64,000 nucleotides of DNA from Ignavibacteriota bacterium (GTDB taxonomy: Bacteria; Bacteroidota; Ignavibacteria; UBA10030; BY39), in the NCBI GenBank assembly GCA_003327435.1, contig QOQV01000005.1, forward strand, positions 1-64,000. The letters run 5' to 3'. How positions within the stretch are numbered: the stretch's first letter is position 1; every line of letters begins with the position of its first letter. The notes under the pieces are model-generated. The model searched no databases. It saw only the letters and a program-made list of their open reading frames with translations, and had not been told where the DNA came from. Positions 19,887 through 28,675 of the stretch are shown one piece after another. A program made the translations under genes and the position numbers.

Positions 19887-19915
19887 AATATAGAAAAATT
19901 TGAAATTAATTGCAA
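19887..19915 (-). promoter_or_regulatory. Candidate promoter of the nuo operon
   Basis: The minus strand reads TTGCAA, 17 bases, TATATT. The -10-like box ends 56 bases upstream of the nuoA start, leaving a leader of about 50 bases. The same TTG-N20-TATATT spacing is seen upstream of the rRNA operon and of the tyrosine phenol-lyase gene, which supports all three calls. Confidence 0.5.
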
Positions 19916-20049
19916 TTTTATAAGAATTGTTTTAGATTTTTTTAAAATGAATACAAACAAAATAGTCCCCTGCTTGTGTTTCGACTCAAACGCTGAAGAA
20001 GGAGTTAGCTATTATAGGCTTCTAATTAGTAATCGGTTTCTAAAAACAT

Positions 20050-20500
20050 TCAATCTTTAAACCAATTTTGAATATCTAAATTGGTAAAGCCAAGCGATTT
20101 TGCATAATCTACAACTTCTTTAAATTCGGCTTTAGTTATTCCACGGGAAATCTCTTTATACTCGAAAGCTTTATACATTGGTCGATACTGCGACATGAGG
20201 TTGATGTATGTGTCTTTGGGCAAATTATCCGCAATCCACTTAAGGATTTTATTACTCCCTCCAACTCGATTTGGCATCACAAGATGTCTAATCATTAAAC
20301 CCCTATACATTAAACCATCTTCAGCTGGTTTTGCAACACCAACCTGCCTGTGCATTTCGAGTATTGCAGCTTTTGTAAACTCGGGATAAGAATAAGCATC
20401 TGATGAATACTTTGCAGCCATATCCCCATCAGCATATTTAAAATCTGGCAAATATATATCTACAATTCCATCCAGATACTTGAGTATTTCAACTTTTTCC
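20050..20500 (-). pseudogene. Radical SAM protein, C-terminal remnant
   Basis: The open frame reads VEILKYLDGIVDIYLPDFKY ADGDMAAKYS, then GLMIRHLVMPNRVGG and TYINLMSQYRPMYKA. This matches the C-terminal part of the PflA-like (PflX/AmmeMemoRadiSam-related) radical SAM family. The N-terminal half with the CxxxCxxC cluster motif is missing, so it cannot be an active radical SAM enzyme. The track starts it at a TTG (20451), but recognisable coding begins upstream at about 20500, where it runs into the methyltransferase remnant in another frame. It is read here as a deletion product. Confidence 0.75.
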
Positions 20501-20744
20501 CATAACCGATTGGTAACGGATGATCTGCATACGCCTGAGATATGTATTTTTTTGAAACAAACTCGTGCCGTGGAACAGTTAACATTGCCTTTATGACATT
20601 TGTATCACGAATTCCCCTCTGCTGAATTTGATACTTTACCATATCATTTCTTTGGTTAAAATACTCATCCTGAAAAACAATTTTTAATCCATAAACAATG
20701 AAACCAAAGCCAATCAATAATAAAAGTTTTATATTAACTTTCAT
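20460..20744 (-). pseudogene. Protein-L-isoaspartate O-methyltransferase, N-terminal remnant
   Basis: After an added membrane-anchor or signal-like start (KLLLLIGFGFIVYGLKIVF) the frame has the typical PCMT opening DMVKYQIQQRGIRDTNVIKA MLTVPRHEFV and YADHPLPIGYG. The family would continue with GQTISQP and the SAM-binding domain. Instead the frame changes to KKLKYSSIWMEL and stops. PCMT repairs isoaspartyl residues in damaged proteins; this piece lacks the whole catalytic fold. The break falls at GGTTATG (about 20500), where the radical SAM remnant begins. Confidence 0.75.
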
Positions 20745-20875
20745 ATTAATTCTCTCGTTCTTATATTTAAATTAAGACTAATTACTATCAAAATCCAATT
20801 TTTTTTAGAGTATGGAACCTTTCTTTTAGACACTCGTAATATCGCCAGATTTTTCAATAATAAAAGGAGAAGATT

Positions 20876-21397
20876 ATGCATAATATTATTGGATTTATTA
20901 TTGCATATTTCATATTTGTAATTGTACACGAAGGAATGCATATTCTTATGGCTATTCCTTTTAATGAATATCAAAGTTTCGTATTCAAACTCATCGGACC
21001 TGAGGTAATTTTTAAAACACCAATTGGTGAACGGGAAGGATTAAAATGGAGTTTTATCTCGGGTGTTCCAAACATTATTACTCTAATAATTGGATACATA
21101 TTATATTACTTCCGAGAAATTTTAAATCAGACCCCAAAGCCATTAAAATCTTTATTATTTTATTTAACTGTATTCTTTCTGCTTTTTGATGCTTTCAACC
21201 TTTCGTTGGGTCCATTCATATATGGTGGTGACATTGTAGGGATTTCCATAGGCTTGGGCATAAACCAAATAATCATTCAATTTGTCTTCTTTATATTATT
21301 GGTAATCAACCGAGAAATAATTATTCAAAAAATCTTCCCTGTTTATCAGGTGAAAACAAAACATTTTCTATTCAGACCTTTAATAAAATCGAAATAG
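20876..21397 (+). CDS. Small M50-like membrane metalloprotease homologue
   Basis: A 173-residue membrane protein with about four hydrophobic helices. The first helix contains HEGMH (residues 18-22), an HExxH zinc motif. A later segment, FNLSLGPFIYGGDIVGI, places D119 where site-2-protease-like families have the third zinc ligand (N-x-P ... GD). The arrangement suggests a minimal intramembrane zinc protease or a DUF3267-like protein. The track start is supported by a strong AAAGGAG site. Substrate unknown. The family assignment rests on these motifs only. Confidence 0.55.
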   Translation: MHNIIGFIIAYFIFVIVHEGMHILMAIPFNEYQSFVFKLIGPEVIFKTPIGEREGLKWSFISGVPNIITLIIGYILYYFREILNQTPKPLKSLLFYLTVFFLLFDAFNLSLGPFIYGGDIVGISIGLGINQIIIQFVFFILLVINREIIIQKIFPVYQVKTKHFLFRPLIKSK

Positions 21398-21478
21398 CAT
21401 ATATATAATCAAAACACAATTGTAACTATCCAATTTTGAGCTCACGATGTAATATTTTATATTTCAAATAAAATATTA

Positions 21479-23539
21479 ATGAAAAAACAAAATAAATTTA
21501 TCAATAAACTTATCAACGAAAAAAGTCCTTACCTGCTTCAACACGCACACAATCCAGTCGATTGGTATCCATGGAATGAAGAAGCTTTTACAAGAGCTAA
21601 ATTAGAAAATAAACCAATCTTCCTCTCGATTGGATACTCAACCTGTCACTGGTGCCATGTAATGGAAAAAGAAAGTTTTGAAGATGAAAATGTCGCAAAT
21701 ATTCTAAACAAGTATTTTATCTCCATCAAGGTTGACCGCGAGGAAAGACCCGATATCGATATGATATATATGAATTTCTGTATGATGTTAACTGGTTCAG
21801 GTGGTTGGCCCTTAACAATTTTTATGACGCCTGACAAAAAACCATTTTACGCTGGCACATATTTTCCAAAAGAAAACAAATACGGCAGGATTGGATTAGT
21901 AGAACTTCTCCTGAAAATTGTCGACCTGTGGAAAAATGATCATAAATCTATTATTGATTCATCCGAACAAATTTTCAATCTTCTAAATCAACCAACTACA
22001 AAACAAGTCAAAGAAGAAAACCTGAATCCACAAATTCTTAAAGAGGCATACCATACTTTTAAAAATAGATACGACAGCATCAACGGCGGCTTCGGTACAA
22101 GTCCTAAATTCCCAACACCACATAATTATATTTTCCTTCTTCGATATTATCACCACACGGGCGATAAATTGGCTTTACAAATGGTGGAACATTCTGCAAC
22201 AAAAATGAGATTAGGAGGGATATTTGATCAAATAGGTTATGGATTTCATAGATATTCAACTGATGAAAACTGGCTTGTGCCTCACTTTGAAAAAATGCTA
22301 TATGATCAGGCATTAATGGCATATATGTATATTGAGTTATATCAAATAACCAAAAATAATTTTTATAAAAATGTAGTAGAAGAAATTTTCGAATATGTAC
22401 TGAGAGATATGACGGGTGAAAATGGTGGTTTTTTTTCAGCAGAAGACGCAGACAGCGAAGGAAAAGAAGGAAAATTCTATCTCTGGAAATATGAAGAATT
22501 AAAAAGTATTTTAGGAAATGAGGCAAATATCTTTATTGATGTATTCAATGTAACTGAAAACGGAAATTTTCATAGTGAATTACATTCACATGGGGAAAAC
22601 ATCTTATATCTGAAAAAAACATTGCATGAAATAGCGTCTGAAAAAAAGATCACAGAATCTAAAATTGAAAAAATTCGCAAGATATTATTTGATTACAGGA
22701 AAAAACGGATTCCACCATTAAAAGATGATAAAATACTAACTGATTGGAATGGATTAATGATTGCAGCGATGGCATATGCTGCACGGGTTTTTAAATCGGA
22801 AAAATATCTTCAAACAGCATCTAATGCTACAAAGTTTATATTGGATAATATGATAAAACAAAATGGATGCCTTTACCATAGATATCGCGATAAAGATATT
22901 AGTTTCGAGGGTAATTTAGATGATTATGCATTTTTGATATGGGGACTATTGGAATTATATCAGTCCAGTTTTGAAGTGAAATACTTAAAGGAAGCAATTA
23001 CTCTGCAGGATACGCAAATTAAAAAATTCTGGGATGATACTGATGGGGGTTTTTTCTTTACAGAAAAGAAACAAACTGAAGATTTAATTCAAAGGCACAA
23101 AGTTTGTCATGATAGCGCTATTCCCTCTGGAAATTCAATATCACTAAATAATTTGTTAAAACTTTACTATATCACTGGAAATACAGTTTATCTTGAGTAC
23201 TCACATAAATTAATTAAATATTGTGCGGGTGAGGTAAATTCATCTCCATATTACTATACAATGTTACTATCGGCTTATTTATATTTAAATTCTCCATCAC
23301 AGGAAATTGTAATTGTTGGCAACAAGAATGAAGCAGAAGCAATCATAAACATTATAAATCAAAAGTATAATCCATATCGGATTATAATTTTAAAATCTGA
23401 AGAAGAAGGTTTCGATGAAATTGCTCCATTCACAACGGAGATGAAAAAAATCCAGAACAAACCGACGGTTTATATTTGTGAAAACTTTACCTGCAAATTA
23501 CCAGTCAATACAATTGAGGAAGTGGAGAAGATTATATAA
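21479..23539 (+). CDS. DUF255 thioredoxin-like protein (YyaL/SSP411 family)
   Basis: A 686-residue protein. The N-terminal thioredoxin-fold domain (about 1-170) has [32 protein letters not shown] with a CxxC-type CHWC site, and [15 protein letters not shown], the family hallmark. The rest is an alpha/alpha-barrel resembling N-acylglucosamine 2-epimerase/cellobiose epimerase folds ([30 protein letters not shown]). Members occur from bacteria to man (SPATA20), but the reaction is not established. No signal peptide is visible, so it is probably cytoplasmic. Confidence 0.93.
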   Translation: MKKQNKFINKLINEKSPYLLQHAHNPVDWYPWNEEAFTRAKLENKPIFLSIGYSTCHWCHVMEKESFEDENVANILNKYFISIKVDREERPDIDMIYMNFCMMLTGSGGWPLTIFMTPDKKPFYAGTYFPKENKYGRIGLVELLLKIVDLWKNDHKSIIDSSEQIFNLLNQPTTKQVKEENLNPQILKEAYHTFKNRYDSINGGFGTSPKFPTPHNYIFLLRYYHHTGDKLALQMVEHSATKMRLGGIFDQIGYGFHRYSTDENWLVPHFEKMLYDQALMAYMYIELYQITKNNFYKNVVEEIFEYVLRDMTGENGGFFSAEDADSEGKEGKFYLWKYEELKSILGNEANIFIDVFNVTENGNFHSELHSHGENILYLKKTLHEIASEKKITESKIEKIRKILFDYRKKRIPPLKDDKILTDWNGLMIAAMAYAARVFKSEKYLQTASNATKFILDNMIKQNGCLYHRYRDKDISFEGNLDDYAFLIWGLLELYQSSFEVKYLKEAITLQDTQIKKFWDDTDGGFFFTEKKQTEDLIQRHKVCHDSAIPSGNSISLNNLLKLYYITGNTVYLEYSHKLIKYCAGEVNSSPYYYTMLLSAYLYLNSPSQEIVIVGNKNEAEAIINIINQKYNPYRIIILKSEEEGFDEIAPFTTEMKKIQNKPTVYICENFTCKLPVNTIEEVEKII

Positions 23540-23540
23540 A

Positions 23541-25283
23541 TTATTTTGCTTTCGTTGGTGCTAATTTGAACGGCATATGCGGTGTCAGTTTAAACTTTAT
23601 CGTATGATTTCGCTCTCCAAAATAACTAATATCACCAGTTGATATAATTTCCTGTTCCTCAATACCTTCCACAGCACCGTTTATCTTCCGCGAAACTGGA
23701 TTATAACAAAATTCAAGACCTTTTGCTTCTCCCTTGGATAAATCAAGCCAGCTATTAAAAACCATAGTACCAATCTTATAATTTTGTTTAATTGAAATTG
23801 TAATTGGAATACTCAAAGAACTCATCATAGGAATTTTCAATTTTACTGGTGATTCAATTATGCCATCCTTATTCCAATCGGCAATTTTTTCAACAAAATT
23901 CTGTCCACCAGCATCCACAAAAATCTCAAAACTTAAAGGAGAAACATTATTTTTTTCATTCCTCGCTGTATAATTAGTTATTCCATTAATTCTTGTAATT
24001 TCTAAATATAATTCTCTATCCCTTCTTGATGGTTGGGTAATGTTCGCTGAAAATAGATTATTCCTTACATTAAAACCTTTTTCATTATTATAAAATACCA
24101 GCAGGAATTTTTTCGTGCCAATAAGATAATCGATGTTTAAATATGCGTAGATTCTACCTTTCAAGGATTCGATTAATTTATTATATGCATTAGCTTTGTA
24201 AATATAATAACTGTTTTTATCGTTGCCTATCAATTCAATTTCTCTAAATATGGATAAAGTATCATCAACAAATTTTATTTTACCATCTATACCGGCTTCT
24301 ACAATTTCAAAATCCACATTCAACGAACCTGATAAAACCAGATATATATTGGGAATCAATTTCTCGTGTAATTTTAGATTATCAGGCGTAAAAGTTTTAT
24401 CCATCCCGACATTACCTGTTATACTAAATGTACCACTAACATCAAATGGTCCAAGGGAAAATTCAATTCCCGTTTCCCACTCTAAATTTTTATAATATTT
24501 TTTCTGAACACTGCTTTTAAAGTTATCATCAATTACTTTTTCATTGAACAAAAACAAGTCCATTTGATTTTGAAAAGGTTTATTAAAAATCCTGTCCTGA
24601 AAATAAAGTGCAGGTATGTTCTCTTTAAAAATTCTAACTTTAACCTCAAATTTTGATAATGTTGAAACATAAAGAGCAGAATTTTTTTCCTCTGCATTAA
24701 GCTCCGTATTTGATAAAATCTCCAAACCAAGATTATCATCCCCAAAAGATTCAGACCACTCTTTATTATTTTTAATTGGCCATGGCTCCTGCGGTGTTCC
24801 TGATTTTAATGCAGATTGAATTTCGTCATCTGTTAAAATACCACAGGGAGTAATTCTGAGCTCTTGAGGCATAATCTTATCACTCGAAAGTTCAAGTATT
24901 TTAGTTTGCTTCTCGATAAGTTCGTATGGATAATTAAGTTCACCAATTATTATTTCATTTTGATCATCTTTCAATGAATATCCCCATTCATTTAATTTCC
25001 TTTCGATCTCATTAACATCCTTTAAAAACTTTTCAGCAGGTATTGTTCTCCCATTCTTCAATTTTATATTATCATTGGAATTAACACGAAAATCTTCAAA
25101 CGAAAAAGGAATAAACGGTATTGGTTTCAACTTTCGGAATTTAAATTCTTTGCTATGCAAACTTATAACTTGCCTATTCTTAAATTTAACAACATCCTGA
25201 AGTTTTAACTGAGGTTGAAGAGGTTGGGCATAAATCAATGCTTCAAAAAATAAAAAGAGGAAAATTAATATTCGATTTATCAT
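23541..25283 (-). CDS. Secreted protein of unknown function (580 aa)
   Basis: It starts with a clear signal peptide (MINRILIFLFLFFEALIYAQ). The mature part is rich in beta-type sequence, for example WETGIEFSLGPFDVSGTFSI TGNVGMDKTF, which alternates like a barrel or repeated beta-sandwich, and it has a segment IPITISIKQNYKIGTMVFNS W near the C-terminus. No known family was recognised, there is no T9SS sorting domain, and no catalytic motif stands out. It converges with the DUF255 gene (1-bp gap) and lies upstream-divergent from the PorV/PorQ gene, so it is probably a periplasmic or outer-membrane-associated protein. Confidence 0.6.
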   Translation of the reverse strand: MINRILIFLFLFFEALIYAQPLQPQLKLQDVVKFKNRQVISLHSKEFKFRKLKPIPFIPFSFEDFRVNSNDNIKLKNGRTIPAEKFLKDVNEIERKLNEWGYSLKDDQNEIIIGELNYPYELIEKQTKILELSSDKIMPQELRITPCGILTDDEIQSALKSGTPQEPWPIKNNKEWSESFGDDNLGLEILSNTELNAEEKNSALYVSTLSKFEVKVRIFKENIPALYFQDRIFNKPFQNQMDLFLFNEKVIDDNFKSSVQKKYYKNLEWETGIEFSLGPFDVSGTFSITGNVGMDKTFTPDNLKLHEKLIPNIYLVLSGSLNVDFEIVEAGIDGKIKFVDDTLSIFREIELIGNDKNSYYIYKANAYNKLIESLKGRIYAYLNIDYLIGTKKFLLVFYNNEKGFNVRNNLFSANITQPSRRDRELYLEITRINGITNYTARNEKNNVSPLSFEIFVDAGGQNFVEKIADWNKDGIIESPVKLKIPMMSSLSIPITISIKQNYKIGTMVFNSWLDLSKGEAKGLEFCYNPVSRKINGAVEGIEEQEIISTGDISYFGERNHTIKFKLTPHMPFKLAPTKAK

Positions 25284-25463
25284 ATATTCAACCCTTAAAT
25301 TATTAAAAATTTACACGAATACAGGGATAAAATTAATAAAAATTTTGAAATTTTAAAACATACATAGAATTGAAAGCGTAACGGTCGATGATTGAATAAA
25401 ATTGTTAATTTTGTTTTAAGAGTTCATTTTATTAAATTAATTTCAACAAATTTATTGCCTGAA

Positions 25464-26396
25464 ATGAAAATTAAAATAACATTATTTATATTCGTCTTAT
25501 ACACAAACTTATTTGCGACTAACAACAAGACATTTAATTTTTTATTGAATGATGCGGGAGCGAGATCCGCTGCTTTAGGTGGAAACACCATTATACTTGA
25601 AGATGATCCAAATGTTACTTTTTATAATCCTGCATCGATTGTACGAATTTCTAATCAGCAAATATCTTTCGGATACTTCAAACACTTACTCGATATTAAC
25701 GCTGGCCATGCAAGTTATGTAAGATACATTGAAGATTTTGGATATGTTGGAGCAGGAATCCTTTACACTAATTACGGTGAATTTGATAGACGAAATGAAT
25801 TTGGAGATATTTTAGGAAACTTTTCTGCTTATGATTTTTCCCTATCGGTTGCTTATGCTAATGCTTTAACTGAAAATATCTCATATGGCGGTGGATTAAA
25901 ATTTATATACTCAAAAATTGATAGATACTCTTCCACAGCTATGGCTGTTGATCTGGGGGCTCTGTACACAATCACACCAGGTAAATTTTATATTGCCGCA
26001 AGTTTAACGAACTTAGGTACACAATTAAACCCATATGTTCACACGCGAGAAAATTTACCAACAGATTTTACAATAGGAGCAACTATTAAACCAGAGCATC
26101 TACCACTTGTACTAAATATCAGTTTTAGTAAATTATTTACTACTCGTGACAATTTTATTTCTCATTTCAAAGCATTCAGTTTGGGTGGAGAATTTACAGT
26201 AAGTCCAAATGTTTTTTTACGCTTTGGGTACAACAATGAGAAAAGACAGGAGCTTAAAATTGGTAATACATCTGGATTGGCTGGTTTTTCAGCTGGATTG
26301 GGTTTTAAACTGGAACAGTATAAACTGGATTACGCTTACAACTCTCTTGGGAAAGTCGGGGGATATCATAGAATAACTTTGGGATTATTTTTTTAA
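25464..26396 (+). CDS. PorV/PorQ-family outer-membrane barrel protein
   Basis: A 310-residue protein with a signal peptide (MKIKITLFIFVLYTNLFA) followed by the typical NDAGARSAALGGNTIILEDD PNVTFYNPASI opening of the PorV/PorQ (UPF0164) group. The rest alternates in beta strands (YGGGLKFIYSKI, GGEFTVSPNVFLRFGYN, GFSAGLGFKL) and ends in an aromatic residue (GLFF), as outer-membrane barrels do. PorV is the shuttle protein of type IX secretion; whether this member is PorV itself, PorQ or a paralogue cannot be told. The track's TTG start at 25392 is rejected in favour of the ATG followed by the signal peptide. Confidence 0.8.
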   Translation: MKIKITLFIFVLYTNLFATNNKTFNFLLNDAGARSAALGGNTIILEDDPNVTFYNPASIVRISNQQISFGYFKHLLDINAGHASYVRYIEDFGYVGAGILYTNYGEFDRRNEFGDILGNFSAYDFSLSVAYANALTENISYGGGLKFIYSKIDRYSSTAMAVDLGALYTITPGKFYIAASLTNLGTQLNPYVHTRENLPTDFTIGATIKPEHLPLVLNISFSKLFTTRDNFISHFKAFSLGGEFTVSPNVFLRFGYNNEKRQELKIGNTSGLAGFSAGLGFKLEQYKLDYAYNSLGKVGGYHRITLGLFF

Positions 26397-26401
26397 ATAA
26401 C

Positions 26402-28621
26402 TTACTTTAGAATTATCTGACCATCCTGATAAACTTTTACCCAATATCCTTTACCAGGAAGAATTATAGTTGTTGGCAAATATCCACTTTCATATCCATA
26501 AAAACTGCTACTTAATAAATTTTCTGGAATTGTCCGAATATCAACCACATTAATTTGATGATTTAAACCACCAATTAAATTCCATCCAGTTTTTACACTT
26601 ATTATGATGCTATCCATTTCCAAACCATTAATATTGTATGTTCTGGCTGAATTAAATTTCAACCAGTATCCGAGTCCATTGTAAATACTATCAGATTGTA
26701 CATATCCGTTATCGTATCTAAAAGCGTTCGATGTTGCATCTGGGAACAAGAAAGTTTTCCTATTGTCGATTACATTAACTGGTAAAGATATCAGATTCCA
26801 TCCTGTATTTACATTAACTGTTGCGGTATATTGTTGTGAACTTTTTGCAAATGATAAAATTTGTAGGTCATCAACATAAAATCCATCTGCAGTAGTTGAA
26901 CCATCACTCTTAAAATAAAATCTTAATTGAATATTTTTATTTTGAAGATTACTTATATCGATTTCCTCATTTACCCAGGAGTTTTGGATTCCATTGTAAA
27001 CGGGTTGGTTTATTGGCTGGAATGTCCCAAAACTATTTATGGTATATTTACCTGATAATGGTATCCAGCTTGCACCATAATTTGTACTTGCCATTACCTG
27101 GACATAGTCGTAACCAAGTTCCAGGTTCCATTTTGCAGAAAATCTCAGCAATGAACCAAGCTGATCAGGCAATTGAATCGTATCTTTAAGTGTAAGTGTA
27201 TTCGTTACACTATTAGGATAATTACCACCTGGTGAATCAGTCATTGAGAATGGTGCTGACACATAGCTGCTGCTTGTTAAACCCCATAAGGAATTTGAAA
27301 TCCAGTGAGAATTGTTGGAAAAATCATCTGAGAAAATGGCGGTTTGATTTGCTATAAAATAACGGAAATATTCTGATGGTGGAACTGTTCCGGGTGGATT
27401 AATCCCGCTTCCGCCAGCAGGCAATGTTTCAATCACTTTGCCTTCTTCATCTTGTACAGCAATGTAATATTCCACAATACTACCTAATTGTTGAGAAGGA
27501 ATGATAAATTGATATTGTTGTCCGGATGGACCATCTGCATCGATAGCGAAAGCAAAATTACCAAAACCCTGACCTGTATTCACACGATAATATAAACGTG
27601 GTTGTGCAATACCGGTTCCTATTCCAGAATTGCTCTGAATATTAACATTAATAGTATCAGGTAAAGTATTACTTTTTGAGGATACAGGATTATGAGTAAA
27701 TTGGATTTTTAAATTCATAGCATATTTTGCTGTGGTAATTATTGCCGATTTAGCTAACTTAAAAAAGTAATTCTGATTTATGTATTGAAATCGGTCGTTA
27801 GATGTGTGATAATTTGGATTAAAATCAAATTCATCGTCTTCAATAACAAGGATTGCACCATAATTTTTATTAAGAAAGGATTGTTGATCACTATTTGCCT
27901 GCATATTTACAAGGACCGGAATGAGATCAATATTATAGAGATAAAGGTTCTGAATAAAATCATTTGCAATTTGATTTGTATTTGCGATATTTGAGGTATA
28001 GACAGTAATCAATTTATCATTATCACTATCGTAACCAATCATATCCAGATTTATCACACCTAAAATTGAATCTCCTCTGGTTCTGGCTTGAGTCGCATAA
28101 TAATTACTTCCTACAAGTCCCTGTTCTTCTTCATCAAATGTTATAAATTTTAGAGTATAGAACAAATTATATTTCGAAAGCACCCTTGCACACTCGATCA
28201 CTGCAGCAGTACCACTTGCGTTATCATCGGCACCCGGAGCATTAGAACTTGCAGGCAAATCGTCATAATGAGAAGAAATAATATAATATCTATTTGGATA
28301 CACAGAACCAGTTTTTGTGCCGATCACATTTGTACCTGTTGAACTGAAATTTTCATAAGTGGTAGTTAAACCAAATGAATTAAACTTTTCATAAATGTAT
28401 TCAGCAGCCTTTTGATTCCCTGATTGCGTTTTATATCGAGAAGTGATTGTATACGGTGATCCTCCTATGACACAACTTGTATCTCCAGACAATTGCCTGA
28501 TATATAATTTTAAACTATCTAAAGATACATCGTTTGCGATTTGTTGTACAATAGAATATTGGCTTAAGCTAAAGCTTTTAACAAAAACTAATATTAAAAT
28601 AAATTTTATAATATTTTTCAT
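26402..28621 (-). CDS. Secreted M28-family zinc peptidase with C-terminal GWNLI/GYW module
   Basis: A 739-residue exported protein (signal peptide to about residue 20). The M28 aminopeptidase domain (about 30-300) shows H118 and D120 in SSHYDDLP, D132 in GADDNASGTA, the E164-E166 acidic cluster in FDEEEQGLVGSNYYA, D193 in VINLDMIGYD, and a later NPNYHTSNDRF histidine, that is, a full set of metal ligands. A beta-rich linker and a jelly-roll/MAM-like domain follow (about 430-590, DDFSNNSHW ... FYVDDLQIL). The protein ends in a two-lobed module (GWNLISLPV ... GYWLKF; GWNLIGG ... GYWVKV), with no NYPNPFN-type sorting domain after it. Confidence 0.88.
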   Translation of the reverse strand: MKNIIKFILILVFVKSFSLSQYSIVQQIANDVSLDSLKLYIRQLSGDTSCVIGGSPYTITSRYKTQSGNQKAAEYIYEKFNSFGLTTTYENFSSTGTNVIGTKTGSVYPNRYYIISSHYDDLPASSNAPGADDNASGTAAVIECARVLSKYNLFYTLKFITFDEEEQGLVGSNYYATQARTRGDSILGVINLDMIGYDSDNDKLITVYTSNIANTNQIANDFIQNLYLYNIDLIPVLVNMQANSDQQSFLNKNYGAILVIEDDEFDFNPNYHTSNDRFQYINQNYFFKLAKSAIITTAKYAMNLKIQFTHNPVSSKSNTLPDTINVNIQSNSGIGTGIAQPRLYYRVNTGQGFGNFAFAIDADGPSGQQYQFIIPSQQLGSIVEYYIAVQDEEGKVIETLPAGGSGINPPGTVPPSEYFRYFIANQTAIFSDDFSNNSHWISNSLWGLTSSSYVSAPFSMTDSPGGNYPNSVTNTLTLKDTIQLPDQLGSLLRFSAKWNLELGYDYVQVMASTNYGASWIPLSGKYTINSFGTFQPINQPVYNGIQNSWVNEEIDISNLQNKNIQLRFYFKSDGSTTADGFYVDDLQILSFAKSSQQYTATVNVNTGWNLISLPVNVIDNRKTFLFPDATSNAFRYDNGYVQSDSIYNGLGYWLKFNSARTYNINGLEMDSIIISVKTGWNLIGGLNHQINVVDIRTIPENLLSSSFYGYESGYLPTTIILPGKGYWVKVYQDGQIILK

Positions 28622-28675
28622 TCATTTGCCTTTCAAGTAGAAAAGAACTATATAATTGATAAATTGCTGATGAAA

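Noticed and set aside
20460-20500. Programmed frameshift joining the PCMT head and radical SAM tail into one protein
   Set aside because: No slippery site was seen, the joined protein would lack both catalytic centres, and each half breaks where a family core is missing; deletion is simpler.
20741-20974. 77-aa minus-strand ORF
   Set aside because: Low-complexity AT-rich frame overlapping the start and Shine-Dalgarno of the M50-like gene on the other strand.
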